Assembly (NCBI RefSeq): GCF_037055275.1 | Contig: NZ_CP146343.1 | Coordinates: 902,501-966,500, forward strand | Origin: Pseudomonas sp. ML2-2023-3 | GTDB lineage: Bacteria; Pseudomonadota; Gammaproteobacteria; Pseudomonadales; Pseudomonadaceae | Length of the DNA: 64,000 bases | Direction of reading: 5' to 3' | Part shown: one piece after another, positions 1 through 7,789 of the stretch | Layout: the number at the start of each line of letters is the position of its first letter | Position numbering within the stretch: position 1 is the stretch's first letter | Position numbers and translations under genes: made by a program | Notes under the pieces: model-generated | The model's input: only the letters and a program-made list of their open reading frames with translations | Databases searched by the model: none | Told to the model about the DNA's origin: nothing

Positions 1-908
1 TAGCGCAAGTACTCGTCACGCTTTGCCTGCGCCTGTGCCTCGGTCGGTGCAACGATCACGTTGAGGCCCATGAACAATTTGATGTCGTCAGGGTTGCGGC
101 CCGCCGCCACGGCGCTGGCGCGAACCTTGTCGACCTGGGCTTTGGTGGCGGCCTTGGTCTGGCCACTGATAAACACGCACTCGGCATGGCGCCCGGCAAA
201 TACCAGCCCGCGATCCGAGCTGCCCGCCTGAAACAGGACCGGGGTGCGCTGGGGCGACGGCTCGCAGAGGTGATACCCCTCCACCTGATAGAACTCACCG
301 TCGTGTTTGACCTTGTGAACCTTGTCGGGCCGGGCGTAGATGCGCTGCACCGGGTCATTGATCACGGCGTCGTTTTCCCAGCTGCCCTCCCAGAGCTTGT
401 AAAGCACTTGCAGGTACTCATCGGCCTGATCGTAGCGACGGTCGTGCTCGACTTGCTCGGTCAGGCCCATGGCCTTGGCAGCGCTGTCGAGGTAGCCAGT
501 GACAATATTCCAGCCGACGCGGCCGCGGGTCAGGTGATCCAGAGTCGACATGCGGCGCGCGAATAAATACGGGGTTTCGTAGGTCAGGTTGGCGGTCAGG
601 CCAAAGCCGAGGTTTTTGGTGACGGCAGCCATCGCCGAAACCAGCAGCAGCGGGTCGTTAACCGGCAACTGGATCGCCTCTTTGAGGGGGACATCAACCG
701 ACTGTTGATAAACGTCGTACACGCCCACGATGTCAGCGATGAACAGCCCGTCAAACAGTCCTCGTTCCAATAGCTGAGCCAGCTCTGTCCAGTACTCCAG
801 GGTGTTGAAGGTGGTCGAGTTGTCCCGTGGGTGCGTCCACAGCCCGTGATTGATATGGCCAATGCAGTTCATGTTGAAGGCATTGATCAGGATCTTTTTT
901 TTACTCAT
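1..908 (-). CDS. LLM-class FMN-dependent monooxygenase (NtaA/SnaA/DszA family), 3' part cut by window edge
   Basis: The reading frame starts at ATG 908-906 and stays open to base 1, giving at least 302 residues; the C-terminus lies outside the window. The N-terminus reads MSKKKILINAFNMNC and later segments include FDGLFIADIVGVYD, GLTANLTYETPYLFARR and GRVGWNIVTGYLDSAAKAMG, typical of the two-component flavin monooxygenases NtaA, SnaA and DszA. These use FMNH2 supplied by a separate reductase to oxygenate organosulfur or amine substrates. The start codon overlaps the stop of the upstream SfnB-like gene by one base (TGATG), so the two are probably translationally coupled. Family assignment is firm. 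The substrate is inferred to be an organosulfur compound only from the neighbours. Confidence 0.88.
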   Translation of the reverse strand, partial: MSKKKILINAFNMNCIGHINHGLWTHPRDNSTTFNTLEYWTELAQLLERGLFDGLFIADIVGVYDVYQQSVDVPLKEAIQLPVNDPLLLVSAMAAVTKNLGFGLTANLTYETPYLFARRMSTLDHLTRGRVGWNIVTGYLDSAAKAMGLTEQVEHDRRYDQADEYLQVLYKLWEGSWENDAVINDPVQRIYARPDKVHKVKHDGEFYQVEGYHLCEPSPQRTPVLFQAGSSDRGLVFAGRHAECVFISGQTKAATKAQVDKVRASAVAAGRNPDDIKLFMGLNVIVAPTEAQAQAKRDEYLR

Positions 909-2104
909 CAAATGGTCCCCCGCAGTGGCGGGTTGGCATCGTTGAGGTAGTAGTTGCCCACGGCGTGGTACTTCCAGCGCACCGGGTCATGCAGCGTATG
1001 GACCCGGGCATTGCGCCAGTGGCGGTCGAGACCGTGCTCGGCCAGGGTGGCCTGGCTGCCCGCCAGCTCGAACAGAGTGCTGCCCGCGGCCAGGGAAATT
1101 TCAGTGCTCAGGGCTCGCGCCTCAGCGATGGCTATCGAGGCGGCTGCCACGGTGCTGGCGCTGGTGTCGGTCTGGGCGCTGTCGAGGAATTCCCCGGCCC
1201 GCTCCAGCAGGGCCTCGGCAGCATGCAGGCGCACACTCAAGTGGCCGAAGCTTTTCAGGGTCAGGGGGTCTTCGCTGGCGATATCGGTGGTGGCGTCGAT
1301 CCAGGGCCGGGTTTTGGTACGCACAAAATTCAGGGCGTCTTCAAAGGCGGCGCGGGCAATACCGGTGTCGATGGCCGCGTGCAGAATCTGCGCCAGCGGG
1401 CCAACCGGGGTCGGACGCTCGAAGGCGCTTTGAAACGGGATCACGTCCTGGGTGGCGACCGATACGTTGTCGAATACCACCGAGCCGCTGCCCGTGGTGC
1501 GCTGGCCAAAGCCGCTCCAGTCGTCGATCACGCTCAGGCCGTCGCTGTCGCGGTGGACAAATGCCAGGTGCTGGATACCGTTATCGTCCACCACCGAGGT
1601 AGGAATCCGCTGCGCATACAGTGCGCCGGTGGCGTAGAACTTGCGGCCGGTGATGCGATAGCCGTGTTCGGCCTTGGCCAGGTGGGTGGTGCGATCGTGT
1701 GCAGTCTTGGTGCCGATTTCGGCCAGGGCATTGCCGAAGCGTTGCCCGGCCAGCACTTCGGCATACAGCCGCTGCTTTTGCTCGTGAGTGCCATTGACCC
1801 GAAGAACTTCAAGGGCATAAAAGTGATTCTGCGGGATTTGCCCCAGCGAGGCATCGGCCGCAGCGATCAACGCGACAACCTGGGCCAGGGTGACATTGGA
1901 CACACCGGCACCGCCGTAGGCCTTGGGCACGGTGATGCCCCACAGGCCGGTGTGGGAAAACAGTTCCAGCTCATCAAAAGGCAGGCGTCGCTCACGATCG
2001 CGCAGTGCGCTGTCGCGTTTGAAATGCGCCGCCAGCTCACGGGCTACGCTCAGGGCCTCGGCATCGCTGTGGATAACCGGGACCTGTTTGGATATCAGTG
2101 ACAT
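908..2104 (-). CDS. SfnB-family sulfur acquisition oxidoreductase (acyl-CoA dehydrogenase fold), copy 2
   Basis: This 398-residue protein has the acyl-CoA dehydrogenase fold as used by flavin-dependent monooxygenases such as DszC and SfnB. Family-like segments are GIPTSVVDD/WSGFGQRTTGSGSVVFDNV in the middle and a C-terminal LDRHWRNARVHTLHDPVRWK block, where the histidine-rich end is typical of SfnB/DszC proteins. SfnB proteins are linked in Pseudomonas putida to use of dimethyl sulfone and related sulfur sources. It lies 14 bp downstream of a paralogue with the same C-terminal block, and its stop overlaps the LLM monooxygenase start. The three probably form one operon. The exact substrate cannot be read from the sequence. 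Confidence 0.85.
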   Translation of the reverse strand: MSLISKQVPVIHSDAEALSVARELAAHFKRDSALRDRERRLPFDELELFSHTGLWGITVPKAYGGAGVSNVTLAQVVALIAAADASLGQIPQNHFYALEVLRVNGTHEQKQRLYAEVLAGQRFGNALAEIGTKTAHDRTTHLAKAEHGYRITGRKFYATGALYAQRIPTSVVDDNGIQHLAFVHRDSDGLSVIDDWSGFGQRTTGSGSVVFDNVSVATQDVIPFQSAFERPTPVGPLAQILHAAIDTGIARAAFEDALNFVRTKTRPWIDATTDIASEDPLTLKSFGHLSVRLHAAEALLERAGEFLDSAQTDTSASTVAAASIAIAEARALSTEISLAAGSTLFELAGSQATLAEHGLDRHWRNARVHTLHDPVRWKYHAVGNYYLNDANPPLRGTI

Positions 2105-2118
2105 GGGTGTCTCCAGGG

Positions 2119-3360
2119 TCAGATCCAGGAATGCCGGGCAGGCAAGGTGCCGTTGAGGCGGTAAGCGCCAATGGCGTGGTACTTCCAGCGCACCGGGTCG
2201 TGCAGGGTATGCACCCGGGCGTTGCGCCAGTGGCGGTCGAGGTTGAATTCGGCAAGGGTGGCGCGGCTGCCGGCGAGTTCGAAGAGCTTTTCGCTGGCCA
2301 GCAACGACAGCTCGGTGGTCAACACTTTGGCCTCGGCCACGGCAATGGATGCGCGGGCAGCGGCGTGAGCGTCAATCGCAGCGGCGCTGACTTCGTCCAG
2401 CACGCGACCGGCTTTGCGCAGCAGGGCCTCGGCGGCGTGCAACTCAATGTGCAGCTTGCCGATGTCGGCGATCACGTAAGGGTCATCGCTGTTGCGTTCG
2501 ACCTTGGCGTCGATCCACGGGCGTGAGCGTTCGCGCACAAAACTGATGGTGTCGGCGATGGCGCCCCGGGCAATGCCCAGATCGATGGCCGCCTGGATCA
2601 ACTGCGACACAGCGCCTTGAATATTGGGCGCATCGTTGAGGCGCGAACTGTCGACCACCAGTTCGGCTTCAACTCGAACATTGTTGAGCAGTACGGTGCC
2701 GCTGGCGGTGGTGCGCTGACCAAATCCGGACCAGTCATCGACAACGCGCAAGCCCGGTGTGCCGCGACGTACAAAGGCCATGACCGGCTTGCCGTGATCG
2801 TTGATTGCCTTAACCGCAATCCAGTGGGCGAACAGGGCCCCGGTGGAATAAAACTTCTGTCCGTTGATGACGAAATCGTCCCCATCGGCGGTGATCCGGG
2901 CCTTCAGGTCGAGGGTGTTTTTGCTGCCGCGTTCCGGACCTGCATTGCCGATGCGCCAGCCTTGCAGCACGCTGGCGAACAGTTGTTCTTTTTGCGCCTG
3001 GGTGGCCGTGGCAGCGATCAGGCTGAGAATGCCGACCTGATTCTGCGGGATCTGCCCCAGCGCCGGATCGGCAGCCGAGATAATCGCGAACACTTCGGCC
3101 AAGGTCACGAATGACACCTTGGGCCCGCCAAACTCGCGGCCAATGGAGATACTTCCCAGGCCACTACGGGTAAAGGCTTCTATATGCGACCACGGCAGCT
3201 TGCGTTGCTGGTCGCGTTTGCCCGCGTGTTCCCGTGCGCTGGCAGCCAGCGCTCGGGCGGCTTCAAGGGCTTCGTTGTCGGTGCGCAGAACTTGCGCTGC
3301 CAGCAACAGAGGCGCGACATCCTGGTCGCTTTGCAGGTGTGCATTGGCCAGATTGGACAT
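2119..3360 (-). CDS. SfnB-family sulfur acquisition oxidoreductase (acyl-CoA dehydrogenase fold), copy 1
   Basis: This is a 413-residue paralogue of the next gene in the operon. Shared segments are VVDDWSGFGQRTTASGTVLL in the middle and DRHWRNARVHTLHDPVRWKY near the C-terminus. ATG 3360 is preceded by AAGGAG at good spacing, so this is the first gene of the leftward sulfur operon. The family (SfnB, related to DszC and MsuC) transfers one oxygen from O2 with reduced FMN to sulfur compounds. Two adjacent divergent copies suggest different substrates or a heteromer, which is inference. No flavin reductase gene is visible; it may lie beyond the left edge or be shared. Confidence 0.85.
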   Translation of the reverse strand: MSNLANAHLQSDQDVAPLLLAAQVLRTDNEALEAARALAASAREHAGKRDQQRKLPWSHIEAFTRSGLGSISIGREFGGPKVSFVTLAEVFAIISAADPALGQIPQNQVGILSLIAATATQAQKEQLFASVLQGWRIGNAGPERGSKNTLDLKARITADGDDFVINGQKFYSTGALFAHWIAVKAINDHGKPVMAFVRRGTPGLRVVDDWSGFGQRTTASGTVLLNNVRVEAELVVDSSRLNDAPNIQGAVSQLIQAAIDLGIARGAIADTISFVRERSRPWIDAKVERNSDDPYVIADIGKLHIELHAAEALLRKAGRVLDEVSAAAIDAHAAARASIAVAEAKVLTTELSLLASEKLFELAGSRATLAEFNLDRHWRNARVHTLHDPVRWKYHAIGAYRLNGTLPARHSWI

Positions 3361-3579
3361 TAGTACCGCTCCTTGGCTGCACTCAATGCCCTGGCGTTAT
3401 GCACAAGGGTGATTGTTTTACGGACCATACCTACCTCACGTTTCATGGGAGCGCCGCTTGAGCGGCGCGGATAAAAGCAGAGAGTCCGGTGGTCCGGTCT
3501 ATATACCCTAATCGAGTATAAAAATTAAAAGAACTAACTTTTAGGAATATGAATAGATGATTCCATTGCGTCCCCGGCC
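3361..3579. other. Intergenic region upstream of the sulfur operon
   Basis: These 219 bases separate the sulfur operon from the leftward two-repeat protein gene. Bases 3500-3560 are strongly AT-rich and contain TATACT on the minus strand (about 3515-3520), but I find no matching -35 at proper distance. No clear sigma-54 site (GG/GC with ten-base spacing) is visible, although SfnR-type control would predict one. No convincing rho-independent terminator was found. Confidence 0.4.
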
Positions 3580-4344
3580 CTAGCTGCGCCAGTCGGGGTG
3601 TGTCTCTGCCGCGTGCAGTGCCTCCCCTGGTGTGGGCTTTAGATAGCGTTTTGCAGCGCCTACCTTGAGTATTCGTGCGGGCGCCCAGCGCGAATTGTTG
3701 CCTGCACGGTCGATCACGCAGTAGGTGACTTCCAGTTTGGAGTCTTCGCCGCCTTCCTGAATGATGTGTGGGGGGACGAACACGCCCACAGGCTTGTCGA
3801 TATCCACCTGGCGCAGTTTGGGCAGGTCCAGGCGTACGTCGCCCCACAGCAGGGTGATCGCGTCTTCGCAGGCCATGTTGCGGTAGGGCTCGATGGTCAC
3901 GGGTACGCCGCGTCTCATCTGGCTGGAGTTAACCCCGTAACGCTGGATAGGCTTGGGAATGATGAGTGGGGCGAGGCCCTGATTTTCATCGCCGACGGCT
4001 TCCCCGCCCGGGCAGTCAAGTTTGACAAATACCTTGAGCTGGGCAGAAAGAGCAGGGGTACTGCCGATATGCATCACACGGTAATAAAGACGTGCCGAGC
4101 CACTTTGAATGAAACTTTCAGGCACTCTTAACAGCACAGGATGGCCAATGTCAGTGTTTAGAATTTTCTGCGAGGTTACATAACAGCTGTCCCAAAACAA
4201 CTCGATGAGGTCCCCTTCCTCCATGTTTTTATAAGGCGTTATTGTGATAAGCAAATGTTCGGCGGCCCGTGCGCAGATCGTGTTTTTTTCAGGGTTGGAA
4301 AGTGCAGGAGGCGCAAGTTTGTTTATGCATGAGGTAAAGGGCAT
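3580..4344 (-). CDS. Uncharacterised protein with two internal beta-rich repeats
   Basis: I do not recognise a named family. The preferred start is ATG 4344 (protein begins MPFTSCINKL, 254 residues) because AAGGAA lies ten bases upstream; an ATG at 4392 would add 16 residues without a ribosome site. The protein contains two copies of a domain of about 80 residues: ITPYKNMEEGDLIELFW (about residues 35-51) matches IEPYRNMACEDAITLLW (about 151-167), and each is followed by D-I-x-x-P-V, a VP-x-x-x-I-Q segment and a YRV/YCV-type strand. This looks like duplicated Ig-like or lectin-like beta-sandwich modules. There is no signal peptide or membrane segment. A good sigma-70 promoter lies upstream at 4526-4554. 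Confidence 0.7.
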   Translation of the reverse strand: MPFTSCINKLAPPALSNPEKNTICARAAEHLLITITPYKNMEEGDLIELFWDSCYVTSQKILNTDIGHPVLLRVPESFIQSGSARLYYRVMHIGSTPALSAQLKVFVKLDCPGGEAVGDENQGLAPLIIPKPIQRYGVNSSQMRRGVPVTIEPYRNMACEDAITLLWGDVRLDLPKLRQVDIDKPVGVFVPPHIIQEGGEDSKLEVTYCVIDRAGNNSRWAPARILKVGAAKRYLKPTPGEALHAAETHPDWRS

Positions 4345-4392
4345 ATATAAAAGATTCCTTTCTGGCTGGTCAGTGGGCGACAGGCGTCGCAC

Positions 4393-4906
4393 AGGCGAGT
4401 TCCGGGCCTGGTGCCGTGTGGTGCAGGGCCTGTGATGAATGTGGAGTGGTGGGCTGGTGTTAGCTGCACAGTAGGCGATCGATATATAACTACTTCAGTA
4501 AGTCAGCCGAGCCGGTTGTTTTATTAGATAAGAGCCTGGGAGTATGAGTGTCAAGGGAGAATGGAGTGCGTTTGAATGTCTTTGGGTTATTCGGAAATCT
4601 CCTACTGGTAGAGCGTGCAGGTAATGAAAGGCAAGTGCTAGTTGTTCGGTATTAGTGTCTGTGTGGTACTAAAAGTTATAGAGAGTCAGGTCCGAGAATG
4701 GAGGGCGTCTATTTTTATAGCTGTGAAGTGACCCGCGCTGTCGATAAATGGCACTCGTTCAATCAGCAAGGACCAGTGCCATCAAGTTTTTTGGCATTTT
4801 TACTATTAATTTCACACGCCTTTTGCATAATCATTGCGCGCGAGGCAGTCGGTTTGCCCGCTTTGTGATGTCCAGCATCAGCCAAATCTCATGGAAGCCC
4901 ACTCAA
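4393..4906. other. AT-rich intergenic stretch without a supported gene
   Basis: This stretch of just over 500 bases between the leftward two-repeat gene and the rightward SdiA-regulated gene is clearly richer in A and T than the rest of the window. Apart from the minus-strand promoter at 4526-4554 I see no gene. A 25-codon frame from about 4543 has a Shine-Dalgarno only two bases away and is not convincing. An upstream extension of the next gene (from 4748) is open but has poor coding character. Confidence 0.5.
4526..4554 (-). promoter_or_regulatory. Sigma-70 type promoter for the two-repeat protein
   Basis: On the minus strand TTGACA (4554-4549) is separated by exactly 17 bases from TTATCT (4531-4526). 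This is a perfect -35 and a good -10. Transcription would begin near 4519 and give a leader of about 175 bases before ATG 4344. Assignment is by sequence match only. Confidence 0.65.
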
Positions 4907-5839
4907 ATGGCAACAGACCCTCAGTTGATTCCGCCTCTCCCCAAGTCCTCTCGCTTGCGCATGCGCTGGTATTACTGGTTATTGCTGCTTGGCGCATTGC
5001 TCTATGGATTGGCGTCGATCATGCATTGGGATGACCGCGGTGCATTGTGGGTGCTGGAGCGGTTTGAAAGCCCGTCTGAGCAGAACGAAAGTGTGTGGCT
5101 GCCTGACTACACGGCGGTGATTGATGCCAAGGTGCTGCCGGGGATGGAAAAGGACGAAGCATCAGATCTGGCTTATAACCCGCTGAGCAAAACGCTGTTT
5201 TCGGTGATGGGCAAGAATCCGTTCCTGGTGGAACTGACCCTTGATGGCGATGTGCTGCGTAAAATTCCGCTGGTGGGCTGGAGCAACCCCGAAGGCCTGA
5301 CGGTGATGGAAAACGGTCTGCTGGCCATTGTTGACGAGCGTGAGCATATGCTGAGCATCGTTAATATCGATGCCGACACCAAAACCTTGAACATTGCCGA
5401 CTTCCCCAAGTACGACCTGGGCCCGTCGAAAAACCAGAACAAGGCGTTTGAAGCCATTGCCTGGGATCCACGCCGCCAGCAGCTGTTGCTGGGTGAGGAG
5501 CGTCCACCGCAGTTGTTTGTATGGAGAAGCGATGGCGGCCAGGTACTCACCGGCAGCAAGCAAAAAGTACCCAGCGATGAACTGGATCTGCGCAATCTGT
5601 CTGCCCTGAGCATTGACCCGCGCACGGGGCACACACTGGTGCTGTCGGCTGATTCGCACATGCTCCTTGAACTTGATGAGCTGGGCGAGCAAGTCAGTTT
5701 CATGACCTTGCTTGGCGGTTTCAACGGTCTCAAGAACACCATTCCCCGGGCCGAAGGGGTCGCGATCGATGAGCACGGTACGCTCTACATGGTGAGCGAG
5801 CCGAACCTGTTTTATCGTTTCGAGAAAAAGGCCAGGTAA
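4907..5839 (+). CDS. SdiA-regulated domain protein, membrane-anchored, copy 1
   Basis: The start ATG 4907 (MATDPQLIPPLP) is chosen because GGAAG lies nine bases upstream; the longer frame from 4748 is unlikely. The product is 310 residues: a short cytoplasmic N-terminus, one membrane segment (WYYWLLLLGALLYGLASIMHW) and an exported beta-propeller-like domain with the SdiA-regulated family pattern, for example LAYNPLSKTLFSVMGKNP, NPEGLTVMENG, FEAIAWDPRRQQLL and GVAIDEHGTLYMVSEPNLFY at the C-terminus. The family name comes from a quorum-regulated enterobacterial gene and its biochemical role is unknown. A paralogue of similar size follows about 100 bases downstream in the same direction. Confidence 0.82.
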   Translation: MATDPQLIPPLPKSSRLRMRWYYWLLLLGALLYGLASIMHWDDRGALWVLERFESPSEQNESVWLPDYTAVIDAKVLPGMEKDEASDLAYNPLSKTLFSVMGKNPFLVELTLDGDVLRKIPLVGWSNPEGLTVMENGLLAIVDEREHMLSIVNIDADTKTLNIADFPKYDLGPSKNQNKAFEAIAWDPRRQQLLLGEERPPQLFVWRSDGGQVLTGSKQKVPSDELDLRNLSALSIDPRTGHTLVLSADSHMLLELDELGEQVSFMTLLGGFNGLKNTIPRAEGVAIDEHGTLYMVSEPNLFYRFEKKAR

Positions 5840-5940
5840 CCAGCCGTCTTGCGCGCCAGACACGTTGTGTATTGAGGGTTAAGGTTGAGTTCAGGCAGTG
5901 GTGGTATTTCTCCTGCCTGATTTTTTAGAGTTCGACCTCA

Positions 5941-6849
5941 ATGCGCCGTGTCAGCCGTCCTTTTGCTCTTGTTCTGGGTGTAATACTCGTGGCTCTTGTG
6001 GCCGCCGGATTCGCCGCGCAACACTTTCGAATCTTTGAACGAGCCTGGTTTCAGGCCAGCCAGCTGTGGCAACCCGCCGATCCGGCTGCGATCAATCTGG
6101 GCGAGTACCGCGCCGTGCTGCAAGGCAAGGTGATCGAGGGACTTGAGGACGATGTGTCGGCCCTGACCTACGATCCGCTGCGCAAAAGCCTGTTCACCGT
6201 CACCAATAAAAAAGCCGAGCTGGTCGAGCTGTCCCTCGATGGTCGTCTCTTGCGGCGCATCGCGCTGGTCGGGTTTGGCGACGCCGAGGCCGTTGAGTTT
6301 ATTGGCGAGAACACTTACGTCATCACCGATGAGCGTCAACAGCGGCTGATCAAGGTAAGGATCGATGACAGCACCCAGGTGCTGGATGCCAAAGATGCGG
6401 AGCAATTGACGCTGGGGATCAACCGGTTGGGCAACAAGGGCTTTGAAGGCCTGGCCTATGACTCTGTGGGCAAGCGCCTGTTTGTGGCAAAGGAGCGCGA
6501 CCCGATGTTGATTTATGAGGTGCGCGGCTTTCCTCAGGCCAATGCGCAGCAACCTTACGCCACCCATGTGGTGACCAACCCGCGACGTGATGCGCGATTG
6601 TTTGTGCGGGATTTGTCGAGCTTGCAGTTTGACGAACGCACCGGGCACTTGCTGGCGCTGTCGGATGAGTCCAGGTTGTTGCTGGAGCTGGACCTGGAGG
6701 GGCGCCCGATCAGTGTGTTGTCGCTGAAAAAGGGCCGTCATGGCCTGAAGAAATCAGTACCGCAGGCAGAAGGTGTGGCCATGGACGAAGACGGGACGGT
6801 GTACGTGGTGAGTGAGCCGAATTTGTTTTACGTGTTCAAAAAAACCTGA
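5941..6849 (+). CDS. SdiA-regulated domain protein, membrane-anchored, copy 2
   Basis: This 302-residue protein is a tandem paralogue of the preceding gene. It begins MRRVSRPFALVLGVIL with an N-terminal membrane anchor of about 20 residues and carries the same propeller-like repeats: ALTYDPLRKSLFTVTNKKAE, DAEAVEFIGENTYVITDERQ, GFEGLAYDSVGKRLFVAKER and the C-terminal GVAMDEDGTVYVVSEPNLFY. The near-identical C-terminal block in both copies shows an old tandem duplication. The domain is predicted to sit in the periplasm. Function is unknown; sequestering a ligand or lactonase-like activity would be a guess from the fold only. A palindromic repeat starts right after the stop codon. Confidence 0.82.
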   Translation: MRRVSRPFALVLGVILVALVAAGFAAQHFRIFERAWFQASQLWQPADPAAINLGEYRAVLQGKVIEGLEDDVSALTYDPLRKSLFTVTNKKAELVELSLDGRLLRRIALVGFGDAEAVEFIGENTYVITDERQQRLIKVRIDDSTQVLDAKDAEQLTLGINRLGNKGFEGLAYDSVGKRLFVAKERDPMLIYEVRGFPQANAQQPYATHVVTNPRRDARLFVRDLSSLQFDERTGHLLALSDESRLLLELDLEGRPISVLSLKKGRHGLKKSVPQAEGVAMDEDGTVYVVSEPNLFYVFKKT

Positions 6850-6852
6850 TTT

Positions 6853-6961
6853 GTAGTCGCTGCCGCAGGCTGCGATGGGTTTGGTGCGCCACTGCGACGC
6901 AGCGACCCTGCTTAAAAGCGAAGGCCCTGCGGTCCTTATCGCAGCCTGCGGCAGCGGCTAC
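6853..6961. repeat. Palindromic intergenic repeat, family A (GTAGTCGCTGCC type)
   Basis: The element begins GTAGTCGCTGCCGCAGGCTG and ends with its inverted copy GCAGCCTGCGGCAGCGGCTA, with about 60 variable bases between. Similar paired elements occur at 17035, 20806, 47563, 58714 and 63310. It lies between two convergent genes (SdiA-like copy 2 and rpiA), where it can fold in the RNA of both. It is a REP/REPIN-like non-autonomous repeat. Confidence 0.85.
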
Positions 6962-6972
6962 AAGTTTTGCAG

Positions 6973-7644
6973 TTACTTGCTCAGGGTTTTGACGCCTTCA
7001 GGCGTACCCAGCAACAGCAGGTCAGCCGGGCGGGCGGCGAACAGGCCGTTGGTCACGACGCCAACAATGGCGTTGATCTGACGCTCCAGCTCAACCGGGT
7101 TGATGATCTGCATGTTGAACACGTCGATGATGATATTGCCGTTGTCCGTCACCACGCCTTCGCGGTAGACCGGATCGCCACCCAGCTTGACCAGTTCGCG
7201 GGCCACGTGGCTGCGGGCCATCGGGATCACTTCAACCGGCAGCGGGAACGCCCCCAGTACCGGAACCAGTTTGCTGGCGTCGGCGATGCAGATAAAGGTC
7301 TTGGCCACGGCCGCCACGATCTTCTCGCGGGTCAGGGCTGCGCCACCGCCTTTGATCAGGTTCAGGTTTTCGTCGCTTTCATCGGCGCCATCAACGTAGA
7401 ACTCCAGGTCGCTGACTGTGTTCAGCTCATACACCGGAATGCCGTGGCCCTTGAGGCGGGCAGCGGTGGCTTCCGAGCTGGCCACGGCGCCGTCGAATGC
7501 GCCCTTGTGCTGGGCCAGGGCGTCGATGAAGCAGTTGGCCGTGGAGCCGGTGCCGACCCCGACGATGCTCTTGTCATCCAGTTTTGGAAGGATGAAGTCG
7601 ACTGCAGCCTGGGCTACGGCCTGTTTGAGTTGATCCTGGGTCAT
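6973..7644 (-). CDS. rpiA: Ribose-5-phosphate isomerase A
   Basis: RpiA interconverts ribose 5-phosphate and ribulose 5-phosphate in the non-oxidative pentose phosphate pathway in the cytoplasm. The 223-residue length matches the family. Visible landmarks are the phosphate-binding [15 protein letters not shown] near residue 30, the VDGADE active-site loop near residue 85, the [11 protein letters not shown] loop near 98 with the catalytic lysine/glutamate region, and the C-terminal [20 protein letters not shown]. It is divergent from ilvA with about 145 bases between the starts, an arrangement I recall from other pseudomonads. Confidence 0.97.
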   Translation of the reverse strand: MTQDQLKQAVAQAAVDFILPKLDDKSIVGVGTGSTANCFIDALAQHKGAFDGAVASSEATAARLKGHGIPVYELNTVSDLEFYVDGADESDENLNLIKGGGAALTREKIVAAVAKTFICIADASKLVPVLGAFPLPVEVIPMARSHVARELVKLGGDPVYREGVVTDNGNIIIDVFNMQIINPVELERQINAIVGVVTNGLFAARPADLLLLGTPEGVKTLSK

Positions 7645-7789
7645 GCGGGCTCCGGGGCGGGAAGGTTAAACAAACAGAAGGGCGCAAGTATAACCCAAGC
7701 ATGTAAAACCTTTGGATTCGTATGGTCGCCCGCGTAAACGCTGGGGTAGACTCCTTGGTCCCTGCCAACCCGCCCAGTGAAGCTTTCCG

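Noticed and set aside
965..2101. Rightward open frame antisense to the second SfnB gene
   Set aside because: Low-complexity Gly/Ala/Gln composition and full overlap with a well-supported gene.
3361..3500. Sigma-54 promoter for the sulfur operon
   Set aside because: Expected from SfnR-type control, but no GG and GC dinucleotides with ten-base spacing in a suitable context were found on the minus strand.
4543..4620. 25-codon open frame in the AT-rich spacer
   Set aside because: Its Shine-Dalgarno sequence is only two bases from the ATG and there is no other support.
4748..4906. N-terminal extension of the first SdiA-regulated gene
   Set aside because: The extra 53 residues have poor coding character, lie in an AT-rich spacer, and the downstream ATG 4907 has a ribosome site and leads straight into the membrane anchor.
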